Below, piece by piece: positions 55,577-64,000 of a stretch of 64,000 bases of DNA. Each line of letters opens with the position of its first letter. Position 1 is the stretch's first letter. Origin of the DNA: Saccharothrix tamanrassetensis (lineage in GTDB: Bacteria > Actinomycetota > Actinomycetes > Mycobacteriales > Pseudonocardiaceae); assembly GCF_014203665.1 (NCBI RefSeq), contig NZ_JACHJN010000009.1:248001-312000 (forward strand), given 5' to 3'. Under the pieces are notes generated by a model that was given only the letters and a program-made list of their open reading frames with translations, had not been told where the DNA came from and ran no database searches. A program made the position numbers and the translations under genes.

Positions 55577-57010
55577 ATGGCGGAGGTAGTTCTCGCGGTG
55601 GACCTCGGTAGCACGTCGACCAAGGTCATCGCAGTGGACCGGAACGCGGGCGTGGTGGCATCGGCGGAGCACGGCTACCCGATGCGCACCACGTCCTCCG
55701 GTGAAGCGACCCACGACCCGGCCGCGGTGTGGGCCGCGGCCCTGGAGGCCCTGCGCGAGGTGGCGGCCCAGGGGCACCGGGTCCGCGCCTTGTCGTTGAC
55801 CGGTGCGATGCACACGCTGCTCGGTCTGGACTCCTCGGGCACCCCGGTGACCCCGTCGGTGAGCTGGGCGGACAACCGCGCGGTGGCCGAGGCCAGTCGG
55901 CTGCGCGGCACCCCGCAGGGCATCTTCCTGCACCGCGCGACCGGTACCCCGATCCACACCATGACGCCGCTGGTGAAGCTGGCCTGGTTCACCTCCCAGG
56001 GGTTCACCGCGCACGTCTGGTGCGGCCTCAAGGACTACGTGACCGAACGCCTCACCGGCCACCTGGTCACCGAGTACTCGTCGGGCTCCGCCACGGGCCT
56101 GATGGACCTGCGCTCGCTGGACTGGCACCCGACCGCGCTGGAGTTCGCCGGCATCACCGCGTCCCGGCTGCCACCCGTGCACGCGCCCACCGACTCGTTC
56201 CCCCTGACGTGCGACATCCCCGGCATCCCACCGGGTACGCCGGTCGTGCTCGGCGGCGGTGACGGCCCCATGGCGAACCTGGGCGTGGGCGCGGTCGTGC
56301 CCGGAGTCGCGGCGGTGTCCCTGGGCACCAGCGGCGCGCTGCGCGTCGTCCGCGACAGTCCCGCCGTCGACGAACTGGGCCGGGTCTTCTGCTACGCCAT
56401 CACCGACGACCTGTGGGTGCTCGGCGGTGCCGTGAGCAACGGCGGTGTGGTCGCGCAGTGGGCCTCGGAGACGTTCGGCACCGACGTGGGAACCCTGCTG
56501 GCCGAGGCCGCCCACGTCCCTCCCGGTGCCGGCGGCATCACCGCGCTGCCCTACCTGCTGGGCGAACGCGCGCCGTGGTGGGATCCGGACGCAGTGTCCG
56601 CCGTGATCGGCCTGCGCCGGGAGCACGGCCGGGCCGAGATCGCCAGGGCGCTGGTGGAGGGCGTGGCGCAGCAGTTGGCGCTGGTGCTGGACGCGGTGCG
56701 CTCGGTGGCCGACGTCCACGCGGTCCGCGTCACGGGGGGCGCGTTCCGCAGCGACCTGTGGTCCACCGTGCTGGCGTCCGCGCTGGGCCTGGACCTGGAA
56801 CTGGCCGAGGACAGCGAGGGCTCCGGCGTGGGCGCGGGCCTGCTCGGCTGGCACGCCCTCGGTGAACTCCCCGACCTGACCGCTGCCGCGGCCCTGATCC
56901 GACCCACGCGAACCATCCACCCGGATGACGCGGCGCACCGCCTCTACGCGACCAGGCGACCCGCCGTGGAACAGCTCTACCAGGCACTGCACGCCCTCGG
57001 TCGGGGGTAG
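55577..57010 (+). CDS. Gluconokinase (FGGY carbohydrate kinase)
   Basis: 477 residues from ATG 55577, eleven bases after asd. FGGY fold: DLGSTSTKVIAVD (8-20), THDPAAVWAAALEAL, sugar-contacting TGAMHTLLGLD, WADNRA, then GGGDGPMANLGVGAV and SLGTSGALRV (adenosine region). It is closest in pattern to bacterial gluconate kinases, although xylulokinase or related substrates are not excluded. Read-through from lysC-asd is possible. Confidence 0.82.
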   Translation: MAEVVLAVDLGSTSTKVIAVDRNAGVVASAEHGYPMRTTSSGEATHDPAAVWAAALEALREVAAQGHRVRALSLTGAMHTLLGLDSSGTPVTPSVSWADNRAVAEASRLRGTPQGIFLHRATGTPIHTMTPLVKLAWFTSQGFTAHVWCGLKDYVTERLTGHLVTEYSSGSATGLMDLRSLDWHPTALEFAGITASRLPPVHAPTDSFPLTCDIPGIPPGTPVVLGGGDGPMANLGVGAVVPGVAAVSLGTSGALRVVRDSPAVDELGRVFCYAITDDLWVLGGAVSNGGVVAQWASETFGTDVGTLLAEAAHVPPGAGGITALPYLLGERAPWWDPDAVSAVIGLRREHGRAEIARALVEGVAQQLALVLDAVRSVADVHAVRVTGGAFRSDLWSTVLASALGLDLELAEDSEGSGVGAGLLGWHALGELPDLTAAAALIRPTRTIHPDDAAHRLYATRRPAVEQLYQALHALGRG

Positions 57011-57095
57011 GCCCCCGGTTTCCGTTTTCCACCGAGCACCGACAGTCCCGGAAATCGCGCCTGACTCCTCCGCGCCCGGCGCTAGCGTGCGGAGG

Positions 57096-57626
57096 ATGAG
57101 CGTTCCCCCGTGGGCGTACGAGAAGGCCGTGCTGCACCCCCACGATCCCCGGTGGGCGGTCAGCGCCGAGGTCGAGCGCGACCGGCTCGTCGAACTGCTG
57201 GCCCCCTGGCTGGTGGACGGCGTGGAGCACGTCGGCTCCACCGCCGTGCCGGGCCTGGCGGCCAAGCCGATCATCGACCTGATGGCGTCCGTCGCGAACC
57301 GGGACGCGGTGGTCGGCGTCCTGGTCGCGGACGGCTGGGCGCACGTCCCGCCCGAACTCGACCGCCAGGACTGGCGGCGGTTCTTCGTCCGGCCGGACGC
57401 CACCGGGCAGCGCCGGGTGGCCCACCTGCACGTGATCGGCGCGGGCCACCCGCGCTGGGCCGACCAGCTGGCGTTCCGCGACGCCCTGCGCCACGACGAA
57501 GACCTCAGGAACCGCTACCAGGCCCTGAAGCTGGACCTGGCCCACCGCCTGGGCCACGACCGCGAGGCCTACACCGACGCCAAGACCGGGTTCATCAGGG
57601 CAGCGCTGCGCCGACCGGCTCCTTGA
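57096..57626 (+). CDS. GrpB (UPF0157) nucleotidyltransferase-like protein
   Basis: 176 residues from ATG 57096, with GGAGG directly in front. VEHVGSTAVPGLAAKPIIDLM (about 43-63) is the family signature and contains the GS and D-x-D-like residues of the nucleotidyltransferase fold; VAHLHVIGAGHPRW follows. Substrate unknown. Its 3' end overlaps the convergent MFS gene by 32 bases. Confidence 0.85.
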   Translation: MSVPPWAYEKAVLHPHDPRWAVSAEVERDRLVELLAPWLVDGVEHVGSTAVPGLAAKPIIDLMASVANRDAVVGVLVADGWAHVPPELDRQDWRRFFVRPDATGQRRVAHLHVIGAGHPRWADQLAFRDALRHDEDLRNRYQALKLDLAHRLGHDREAYTDAKTGFIRAALRRPAP

Positions 57627-58773
57627 CCGCCGCGCCGAGCACCATCGACCCGACCGCGATGACCACCGCCCCGACCCCCGCGACGAAGTACCCCCAGCCC
57701 GGCGAGGAGTGGTCGATCACGAACCCCGCGAGCGGCGCCCCCAGCGCCGCCCCCAACGTGAACGCCGACCCCTGCAACCCCATCGCCTCGCCCCGCGCCG
57801 ACCCCGGCGTCATCCGGGTGATCGCCTCACCGGTCGCCGCGATCGTCGGCGCGCAGAGGAAGTTCATCGGCACCAACGCCAGCGCGAGCACCCACGGCGA
57901 CCACCCGAACAGCCCGATGGGCATGGCCAGCACCCCCATCACGCCCATCAGCGCCCACACCGGCGGCACGTGCGGCAACCCGCCGTACACGAAGCCGCCG
58001 ACCAGCGACGCCACGCACATGACGGCGATCAGCGCCCCCGTCCAGTCGGTCAGCCCCAGCCCCCGCATGCCGGCGACCACCGCGACCTCGACGCCGGACA
58101 GCACGAACGTCGCCCCGCCCGCGCTGATCAGCACCCCGAGCAGCTTCCCGGTCAACCACTCCCGGCGCGGCACCGGCGCGCCGTGGTCGACGTCGTCCCG
58201 GACCGGCGGGTTCACCGCGTACAGGACCAGCCCGAACACCACCATGGACACGCCGATGGTCCACATCGCGACCCGGCTGTTCCACTGCGTGGTCAGGAGC
58301 ACGCCGAGCGCCGGCCCGGCCATGAACGCGACCTCCACCGCCATGGAGTCCATCGCCAGCGCCGTGCGCCGGCCTGCCTCGCCGACCAGCGCGGTGATGA
58401 CCTGGCGGCCGATCTGCATGACCGGCATCACCGCGATGCCGGACACGAAGCAGGTGACCAGCAGCACCGGGAACGACAGCGCCGGCGCGACGAACCAGAA
58501 CAGCCCTTCGGACACGAGCGAGACCAGCAGCATCGTCCGCAGCCCGCGCCGGTCGGTGAGCAGGCCCATCAGCGGCGCCCCGACCGCGATGCCGACCGTG
58601 GCCATCGCCCCGACCAGGCCCGCCGCGCCGTAGCCGCGTTCCAGGCCGAGCAGCACGTGCATGGTGATGGTCATGCCCGCCGCCGTCGCCGGTATCCGGG
58701 CGAACAGCATCAACAGCATCAGGGAGGGCACCCGTGGGGTGCGCAGGACGGCGAGGTAGGGGGCGAGGTTCAC
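57595..58773 (-). CDS. MFS transporter
   Basis: 392 residues from GTG 58773. Twelve helices, with RIPATAAGMTITMHVLLGLE and the loop 2-3 motif GLLTDRRGLRTML typical of MFS exporters. A second half begins near residue 205 (REWLTGKLLGVLISAGG). Substrate unknown. Its promoter region, divergent from fur/katA, holds the Fur-type palindrome at 58815-58839, so it may be co-regulated. Confidence 0.85.
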   Translation of the reverse strand: MNLAPYLAVLRTPRVPSLMLLMLFARIPATAAGMTITMHVLLGLERGYGAAGLVGAMATVGIAVGAPLMGLLTDRRGLRTMLLVSLVSEGLFWFVAPALSFPVLLVTCFVSGIAVMPVMQIGRQVITALVGEAGRRTALAMDSMAVEVAFMAGPALGVLLTTQWNSRVAMWTIGVSMVVFGLVLYAVNPPVRDDVDHGAPVPRREWLTGKLLGVLISAGGATFVLSGVEVAVVAGMRGLGLTDWTGALIAVMCVASLVGGFVYGGLPHVPPVWALMGVMGVLAMPIGLFGWSPWVLALALVPMNFLCAPTIAATGEAITRMTPGSARGEAMGLQGSAFTLGAALGAPLAGFVIDHSSPGWGYFVAGVGAVVIAVGSMVLGAAVKEPVGAALP

Positions 58774-58814
58774 CAGCCCATCTTCACTCGCTCCGGCAAG
58801 AGGTTTAACCGTTC

Positions 58815-58839
58815 GTTTTCTTGACTGGTTCAAGAAAAC
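58815..58839. promoter_or_regulatory. 25-bp palindrome, probable Fur-type (peroxide-sensor) operator
   Basis: GTTTTCTTGA (58815-58824), CTGGT, TCAAGAAAAC (58830-58839): perfect 10-bp arms, 20 bases before the Fur-family ATG at 58859. The TTGACT within it may be a -35. Two-gene autoregulation with the catalase is the expected logic. Confidence 0.75.
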
Positions 58840-58858
58840 CCGATGGAGTGGTGGAGCC

Positions 58859-59293
58859 ATGACCCCAGGACCACGTGAGCTGCTCAAAGACGCAGGCCTG
58901 CGCATCACCGCGCCCCGGCTCGCGGTGCTGGAGTGGCTCGCCGGACATCCGCACGCGACGGCCGACCAGGTCACCGAGGGCGTGCGGGGCAAGTTGGGGA
59001 CCGTGTCCACGCAGGCCGTCTACGACGTGCTCAACGCGTGCTCGCGGACCGGGCTGCTCCGCCGCATCGAACCGGCGGGCCATCCGGCGCGCTACGAGAC
59101 GCGGATCGGTGACAACCACCACCACCTCGTGTGCAGGCGCTGCGGGCGGACCGAGGACGTGGACTGCGTCCACGGAGCGGCGCCCTGCCTGGAGCCCTCC
59201 GACGCGGCCGGCTTCGTCGTGGACGAGGCCGAAGTCCTGTTCTGGGGCCTGTGCTCCGACTGCCGCACCTCCGAGAAGGAGCAACCAGCGTGA
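58859..59293 (+). CDS. Fur-family metal/peroxide-responsive repressor
   Basis: 144 residues from ATG 58859. Winged helix ([41 protein letters not shown]), metal site [11 protein letters not shown] and C-terminal CSDC forming a structural zinc site. Direct coupling to catalase (TGA overlaps GTG by four bases) points to a FurA/CatR-type peroxide sensor rather than iron-only Fur. Confidence 0.9.
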   Translation: MTPGPRELLKDAGLRITAPRLAVLEWLAGHPHATADQVTEGVRGKLGTVSTQAVYDVLNACSRTGLLRRIEPAGHPARYETRIGDNHHHLVCRRCGRTEDVDCVHGAAPCLEPSDAAGFVVDEAEVLFWGLCSDCRTSEKEQPA

Positions 59294-60738
59294 CCCAAGC
59301 GCGTCCCACCACCAACAACGCAGGCATCCCGGTCGCCAGCGACGACCACTCGCTGACCCTGGGCGCCAACGGGCCGATCCTGCTCCAGGACCACTACCTG
59401 ATCGAGAAGAACGCCCAGTTCAACCGCGAGCGCGTGCCCGAGCGGGTGGTGCACGCCAAGGGTGGCGGCGCGTTCGGCCACTTCGAGACGACCGAGGACA
59501 TCAGCCGCTACACCAAGGCGGCGCTGTTCCAGCCGGGCGTGAAGACCGAGACGCTGCTGCGGTTCTCGACCGTCGCCGGCGAGCTGGGCTCGCCCGACAC
59601 CTGGCGCGACCCGCGCGGGTTCGCGCTGAAGTTCTACACGACGCAGGGCAACTACGACATCGTCGGCAACAACACCCCGGTGTTCTTCCTGCGCGACCCG
59701 ATCAAGTTCCCGGACTTCATCCGCTCCCAGAAGCGCCGCGCCGACACCGGCCGCCGCGACCACGACATGCAGTGGGACTTCTGGACCCTCCAGCCGCAGA
59801 CCGCGCACCAGGTGACGTGGCTGATGGGCGACCGGGGCATCCCGAAGACGTGGCGGCACCAGAACGGCTACGGCTCGCACACGTACCTGTGGGAGAACGC
59901 GGCCGGCGAGAAGTTCTGGGTCAAGTACCACTTCAAGACCGACCAGGGCATCGAGACCCTGACCTCGGAGGAGGCCGCCCGCATCGCGGGCGAGGACGCC
60001 GACGCGCACCGCGCCGACCTGTGGCACGCGATCGAGCGCGGCGAGTTCCCGTCGTGGACGCTCAAGGTCCAGGTCATGCCGTACGCGGACGCCGCGACCT
60101 ACCGCTTCAACCCGTTCGACCTGACCAAGGTGTGGCCGCACGCGGACTACCCGCTGATCACGGTCGGCAAGCTGGTCCTGGACCGCAACCCGGCCGACTA
60201 CTTCGCCGAGATCGAGCAGGCCGCGTTCGAGCCGACCAACCTGGTGCCGGGCATCGGCACGTCCCCGGACAAGATGCTGGTCGGCCGCATCTTCGCCTAC
60301 CCGGACGCCCACCGGTACCGCATCGGCGCGAACTACGCCCAGCTCCCGGTCAACCGCCCGAAGTCCCCGGTGAACTCGTACTCCAAGGACGGGGCGATGG
60401 CCTACGCCAACGCCACCGACCCGGTGTACGCGCCGAACTCCTACGGCGGCCCGCACGCCTCGGCCGCGGCGGCCGGGGAGACCACCTCGGCGTACGGCGT
60501 CGAGGACGAGGTCGTGCGCTCCGCGTACAAGCTGCACGCGGAGGACGACGACTGGGGCCAGGCCGGCACCCTGATCCGCGAGGTCATGGACGACGCGCAG
60601 CGCGAGCGCCTCGTGCACACCGTGGTCCAGCACGCGGGCAACGGCGTTTCGGCTCCGATCCTGGAGCGGGTCTTCGAGTACTGGCGCAACATCGACAAGG
60701 AGACCGGCGACAAGATCGCCGCGGCCTTCGACAAGTAG
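59290..60738 (+). CDS. katA: Monofunctional haem catalase
   Basis: 482 residues from GTG 59290. Catalytic His55 in [12 protein letters not shown], Asn128 in VGNNTPVFF, and proximal haem Tyr in [12 protein letters not shown], with FSTVAGE and [11 protein letters not shown]. This is the small-subunit clade (about 480 residues). It decomposes hydrogen peroxide. Likely repressed by the Fur-like protein and induced by peroxide. Confidence 0.95.
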   Translation: MTQARPTTNNAGIPVASDDHSLTLGANGPILLQDHYLIEKNAQFNRERVPERVVHAKGGGAFGHFETTEDISRYTKAALFQPGVKTETLLRFSTVAGELGSPDTWRDPRGFALKFYTTQGNYDIVGNNTPVFFLRDPIKFPDFIRSQKRRADTGRRDHDMQWDFWTLQPQTAHQVTWLMGDRGIPKTWRHQNGYGSHTYLWENAAGEKFWVKYHFKTDQGIETLTSEEAARIAGEDADAHRADLWHAIERGEFPSWTLKVQVMPYADAATYRFNPFDLTKVWPHADYPLITVGKLVLDRNPADYFAEIEQAAFEPTNLVPGIGTSPDKMLVGRIFAYPDAHRYRIGANYAQLPVNRPKSPVNSYSKDGAMAYANATDPVYAPNSYGGPHASAAAAGETTSAYGVEDEVVRSAYKLHAEDDDWGQAGTLIREVMDDAQRERLVHTVVQHAGNGVSAPILERVFEYWRNIDKETGDKIAAAFDK

Positions 60739-60808
60739 CACCCGCACGTAGCACTGACTGGTCAGACCGGCCGGCAACGCCGGCAGGTAGGACTGGCTCC
60801 CACCACGG

Positions 60809-60840
60809 AAGGGGAGGGACGTTCCCGCGTCCCTCCCCTT
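60809..60840 (+). terminator. Terminator after catalase
   Basis: AAGGGGAGGGACG (60809-60821) pairs perfectly with 60828-60840; loop TTCCCG; runs into CTTCG. Confidence 0.85.
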
Positions 60841-60928
60841 CGCCATGCGTGCCGCCGCCCACCGAGCCCACCGCCTTGGCGTGGCGTGGTGGCGTGGTGT
60901 GGCGAAGCTGAGGAGCTTCGCCGTCCCC

Positions 60929-61996
60929 TCAAGCCGTCTCGGCGACGCCCTGCCGCGTGTTCGCCAGCGCCAGTCCGGTGCGCAGCGCTCCCACGGCCTC
61001 CGCCACCGCCTCCCGGAACACGCCGCCCACCCCGAGGATGTTCGCGTACCCGTGGAACAGCCCCTCGTACCGCCGCAGCACCACCGGAACCCCTTGCGCC
61101 GCGAGCTTTTCCGCGAACGCCTCACCTTCGTCGCGCAACGGGTCGAAACCGGCCGTGGCCAGGTAGGTCGGCGGCAGCCCGCTCAGGTCCTCCGCCAGCA
61201 GCACGGACAGCCGCGGGTCGGTGTGCGAGTCGCGGGAAGGCGCGTAGTGGTCCAGGAACCAGTCCATCTTCTGGTCGGTGAGGAAGAAGCCGTTGCCGAA
61301 CAGCTCCCGCGACCGCCGCCGCACGGTCGCGTCCACCGCCGGGTAGAACAGCAGCAGGAACACCGGTTTCACGTCGCCCGCGTGCAGTGCCGTCACGGCC
61401 GCCAGGTTGCCGCCCGCGCTGTCGCCGCCCAACGCGATGCGCGCCGGGTCGATGCGCAGTTCCGCCGCGTTCGCCACGGCCCACTCGTAAGCGGTCTGCG
61501 CGTCGTCCGCCGCCGCCGGGAACGGGTGCTCGGGCGCCAGCCGGTAGTCCGCCGACAGCACCCGCACCCCGGCCTCCACGGCCAGGAACCGGCACAGGTT
61601 GTCGTGGCTGTCCAGATCGCCGCTGACCCACCCGCCACCGTGGTAGAAGACCAGCAGCGGCGAGCCCTCGGGCAGGCCGCGCGGCGTGTAGAAGCGTCCG
61701 CCGACGCCGTCCATCGAGACCGCGCGAACCGTCACGTTCCCGACGACCGGTCCGCGGACGAGTGCGGTGCTCCTGGTCAGCGCCGTGCGGTTGGCGGCGG
61801 GCGTGGTGGTCTGCCAGTCCTCGCCGCCGAGCTGCTGGAGCCGCAGCAGCAGTTGGGCCTCGGGGTGCAGGCGCTGGCCGTCCAGGGTGATCGGGCGGCC
61901 CGCGATCAGTCTGCGCAGCGGTGCGGGCAGACCGAACACGAAGCGCAGGGCACCGGCCAGGACACCGGGGGGAAGCGATTCGGCGAGCTTCGACAT
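60929..61996 (-). CDS. Alpha/beta hydrolase, hormone-sensitive-lipase family
   Basis: 355 residues from ATG 61996 (a GTG at 62005 is in frame). Oxyanion motif HGGGW, nucleophile elbow GGDSAGGN, then the acid AGFDPLRDEGEAFA and the His in LFHGY. The N-terminal about 65 residues are a cap helix region. It hydrolyses short or medium acyl esters in the cytoplasm. Substrate not assigned; divergent from the FMN reductase gene. Confidence 0.88.
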   Translation of the reverse strand: MSKLAESLPPGVLAGALRFVFGLPAPLRRLIAGRPITLDGQRLHPEAQLLLRLQQLGGEDWQTTTPAANRTALTRSTALVRGPVVGNVTVRAVSMDGVGGRFYTPRGLPEGSPLLVFYHGGGWVSGDLDSHDNLCRFLAVEAGVRVLSADYRLAPEHPFPAAADDAQTAYEWAVANAAELRIDPARIALGGDSAGGNLAAVTALHAGDVKPVFLLLFYPAVDATVRRRSRELFGNGFFLTDQKMDWFLDHYAPSRDSHTDPRLSVLLAEDLSGLPPTYLATAGFDPLRDEGEAFAEKLAAQGVPVVLRRYEGLFHGYANILGVGGVFREAVAEAVGALRTGLALANTRQGVAETA

Positions 61997-62076
61997 GAGA
62001 CGCACGTTACTAGCGGGTAGCTCCGGCGGCCAGGGAGTGGACCTCCAGCTAGGTGGAGGTGGCAGGATCGGAGCCC

Positions 62077-62637
62077 ATGACGGTCACGGTGGTGGGCATC
62101 GGCGGTTCGCTGCGTCCGAACTCGCAGTCCGAGCGCGCGATGCGGATCGCGCTCTCCGGCGCGGCGGACGCGGGCGCGAAGGTCATCGAGGTGTCCGGGC
62201 CGGACCTCGTGCTGCCGTTCTACGACCCCGCCATCCCGGACCGGCCCGAGAACGCCCGCCGCCTGGTCGACGCCCTGCGCGCGGCGGACGGCGTCGTGCT
62301 GGTCTCGCCCGGCTACCACGGCACGGTGTCCGGCCTGGTCAAGAACGCGCTGGACTACGTCGAGGACCTGCGCACCGACGAGCGCCCCTACCTGGACGGC
62401 CGGGCCGTCGGCTGCGTCGCCGCCGCCCAGGGCTGGCAGGCGTCGGTGACCACGCTGACCGCGCTCCGCTCGATCGTGCACGCCCTGCGCGGCTGGCCCA
62501 CGCCGCTGGGCGCGGCGATCAACTCGCGCGAGGTCGACTTCGATCTCGAAGGCGGCTGTTCAGACCACTCGGTCGCGGGCAATCTGCGCACGATCGGGCG
62601 ACAGGTGGCGGAGTTCGCCGCGTCACACGCCGGTTGA
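62077..62637 (+). CDS. NADPH-dependent FMN reductase
   Basis: 186 residues from ATG 62077 with GGAG upstream. GIGGSLRPNSQSERAM is the phosphate-binding loop of the flavodoxin-like fold, and SPGYHGTVSGLVKNALDYVED the FMN-proximal loop. It reduces FMN or quinones, consistent with the neighbouring peroxide-defence genes. Upstream, 62041-62060 is a 7-bp inverted repeat (ACCTCCA/TGGAGGT). Confidence 0.88.
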   Translation: MTVTVVGIGGSLRPNSQSERAMRIALSGAADAGAKVIEVSGPDLVLPFYDPAIPDRPENARRLVDALRAADGVVLVSPGYHGTVSGLVKNALDYVEDLRTDERPYLDGRAVGCVAAAQGWQASVTTLTALRSIVHALRGWPTPLGAAINSREVDFDLEGGCSDHSVAGNLRTIGRQVAEFAASHAG

Positions 62638-62757
62638 CGGTTGTACTGACCGGGTACGTCTTTGTCAGGGCGTGGGCTGCCACACGACCGGGTGTGGTCC
62701 GGCTCCGGCCGGGTGTTGAGCCGAGTGGAAGTCCCAACGGCTCAAAGGAGAGCGTTC

Positions 62758-63180
62758 ATGCAGGTGCTCTACACCGCGGAGGCGATCGCGGTCGGCGACG
62801 GCCGCAACGGCGAGGTCCGCTCCTCGGACGGCGTGATCGACGAGCAGCTCGCCACGCCGAAGGAGCTGGGTGGCCCCGGCGGGGACAAGACCAACCCGGA
62901 GCAGCTGTTCGCCGCCGGGTACGCGGCGTGCTTCCACAGCGCGCTGAAGGTCGCCGCCCGCAAGAGCGGGGTGGCGCTGGGCGACACGACGGTGACCGCG
63001 AAGGTCGGCCTCGGCCCGAACGGCGACGGCGGCTTCCAGCTCGCGGTCGACCTGCACACGCACATCCCCGGCGCGGAGCAGTCGGTGGCCGACGACCTGG
63101 TGGCCGCGGCCCACCGGATCTGCCCGTACTCCAACGCCACGCGCGGCAACATCGAGGTGGCCCTGACCGCCACCGTCTGA
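62758..63180 (+). CDS. ohr: Organic hydroperoxide resistance protein (Ohr/OsmC family)
   Basis: 140 residues from ATG 62758 with AAAGGAGAG upstream. The two reactive cysteines are C58 in AACFHSAL and C122 in HRICPYSNATRGN, the Ohr arrangement. It reduces lipid and organic hydroperoxides with dihydrolipoyl thiols. No MarR-type OhrR is next to it. Dps follows after 16 bases. Confidence 0.92.
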   Translation: MQVLYTAEAIAVGDGRNGEVRSSDGVIDEQLATPKELGGPGGDKTNPEQLFAAGYAACFHSALKVAARKSGVALGDTTVTAKVGLGPNGDGGFQLAVDLHTHIPGAEQSVADDLVAAAHRICPYSNATRGNIEVALTATV

Positions 63181-63196
63181 AGGAGGCGCTAGCACC

Positions 63197-63673
63197 ATGA
63201 GCAAGTCCCCGATCACCAGTTCGCTTTCCGACGCCGACAAGGCGTCCGTCGCCACCGTCCTGCAGTCGACGCTGGTCGACCTGATCGACCTGTCACTGGC
63301 CGCGAAGCAGGCGCACTGGAACGTGGTCGGCAAGAACTTCCGCAGCGTCCACCTCCAGCTCGACGAACTGGTGACCACGGCGCGCACCTACACCGACGAG
63401 GTGGCCGAGCGGGCGTCCGCGCTGGGCATCTCGCCGAACGGCAAGGCCAAGACCGTCGCCGAGTCGTCGGGGGTGCCGGAGTTCCCGGACAACTGGCTCC
63501 AGGAAGAGGACGTCGTGTCCGCGGTCGTGTCCGCGCTCGCCAAGCTCATCGAGCGGTTGCGCGCCCGGATCGACGAGACGGACAAGTCCGACCTGGTCAC
63601 CCAGGACCTGCTGATCGAGATCACCAAGCAGCTCGAACAGGCCCACTGGATGTGGCAGGCCCAGCAGGCCTGA
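63197..63673 (+). CDS. dps: Dps-family DNA-binding ferritin-like protein
   Basis: 158 residues from ATG 63197 (AAGGAGG upstream). AKQAHWNVVGKNFRSVHLQLDEL (about 36-58) contains the ferroxidase His and Asp of Dps, and LITKQLEQAHWMW-like EITKQLEQAHWMWQ is at the end. It forms dodecamers that oxidise iron with peroxide and shield DNA. Probably co-transcribed with ohr. Confidence 0.93.
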   Translation: MSKSPITSSLSDADKASVATVLQSTLVDLIDLSLAAKQAHWNVVGKNFRSVHLQLDELVTTARTYTDEVAERASALGISPNGKAKTVAESSGVPEFPDNWLQEEDVVSAVVSALAKLIERLRARIDETDKSDLVTQDLLIEITKQLEQAHWMWQAQQA

Positions 63674-63736
63674 CCGGCGACCGCTGACGCGTTGAGCGTC
63701 TGTGGGCCGACCGTCTGCACGTCTATGAACGCGACC

Positions 63737-63780
63737 GTCTGTGCGCCAATCGTGGGCGTCTCCACGATTGGCGCACAGAC
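63737..63780 (+). terminator. 19-bp perfect hairpin after dps
   Basis: Bases 63737-63755 pair perfectly with 63762-63780 around GCGTCT. It is preceded by short direct repeats (GACCGTCTG at 63709 and 63733). Confidence 0.82.
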
Positions 63781-63821
63781 ATAGTCACGAAGCCTTGGCG
63801 CGGACGGCGCCGGAAGGCCGG

Positions 63822-64000
63822 CTAGAGGACCTTCCGGACGAACGCGACCTCCGCCGCCGTCTGCCGGATGGTCTCCGCGACGACCAGCGACCCGTGCCCG
63901 GCGTCGTACCGGTACACCTCGTACGCCGCACCGCGCGCGGCGAGCCGCTCCAGGTAGTTGTCGATCTGCCGGATCGGGCAGCGCGGGTCGTTCTCCCCGG
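63822..64000 (-). CDS. S9-family prolyl oligopeptidase C-terminus (rest outside window)
   Basis: Minus-strand frame ending at TAG (63822-63824) and open to the window edge. It encodes GENDPRCPIRQIDNYLERLA, YEVYRYDAGHGSLV and a helix ending RKVL; GENDPR carries the catalytic Asp and GHGS the catalytic His of prolyl oligopeptidases. Convergent with dps and separated from it by the hairpin. Confidence 0.85.
   Translation of the reverse strand, partial: GENDPRCPIRQIDNYLERLAARGAAYEVYRYDAGHGSLVVAETIRQTAAEVAFVRKVL

Overview
The window reads as chromosomal DNA of a high-GC actinobacterium, most likely of the Pseudonocardiaceae (Saccharothrix/Lentzea/Actinosynnema-like). The grounds are the strong G/C bias at third codon positions, frequent GTG and some TTG starts, four-base ATGA/GTGA gene overlaps, an AfsR/SARP regulator, a mycothiol-dependent-type enzyme fold, an LAxTG sortase substrate, and a LysC/Asd pair laid out as in mycolic-acid relatives. 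The genus is an inference. Most of the window is ordinary chromosome interrupted by two scar regions.

Layout. 1-4.4 kb: two serine beta-lactamase-like hydrolases, a membrane protein/XRE regulator/MDR oxidoreductase operon behind three spaced dyads, and RNase Z. 4.4-7.0 kb: a phased iteron-like array in front of an SseB-like gene and two type VII-secretion-substrate-like genes. 7.0-9.8 kb: a sugar-nucleotide epimerase and an ATP-grasp enzyme. 9.8-12.9 kb: a scar zone with two decayed IS630-type copies, an IS481-type left end and a fragmented gene around one intact secreted-protein gene. 12.9-17.6 kb: a helical repeat protein divergent from an orphan cytosine-5 methyltransferase, a thioester-domain surface protein, and an MT0933-type small protein overlapping a glycolipid-binding-like gene. 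17.6-25.4 kb, minus strand: a thiolase with its terminator and 3' end duplicated, two paralogous FN3 secreted proteins, prephenate dehydrogenase and an M20 amidohydrolase. 25.5-27.2 kb: TadA with its partner protein, and an ECF sigma factor.

27.4-31 kb is a graveyard beside tRNA-Ser(CGA): an integrase piece, fragments of three other families, an intact IclR regulator and a frameshifted Ig-like/hydrolase pseudogene. It is followed by a secreted LTD/endonuclease, tRNA-Ser(GGA), the SRP RNA and the dnaX-ybaB-recR-kinase cluster. 38-47.4 kb: an AfsR-like SARP regulator divergent from a complete five-gene oligopeptide ABC transporter. 47.5-64 kb: a mycothiol-type protein and TetR pair sharing a perfect operator, leuA with a leaderless leucine-rich leader peptide, a PIG-V-like mannosyltransferase with a nitroreductase, lysC-asd, a gluconokinase, an MFS exporter, a Fur-type regulator with catalase, a lipase-like hydrolase, an FMN reductase, Ohr, Dps and the C-terminus of an S9 peptidase.

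Functionally, the right third is amino-acid biosynthesis (leucine; aspartate family) beside oxidative-stress defence (Fur/catalase, Ohr, Dps, FMN reductase). The most unusual signals are regulatory: the 4.66-4.85 kb phased array, the leuA leader whose leucine codons are complementary to the leuA ribosome-binding site, and the duplicated thiolase terminator whose hairpins differ by compensatory base changes. All calls are from reading the sequence; no database search was run.
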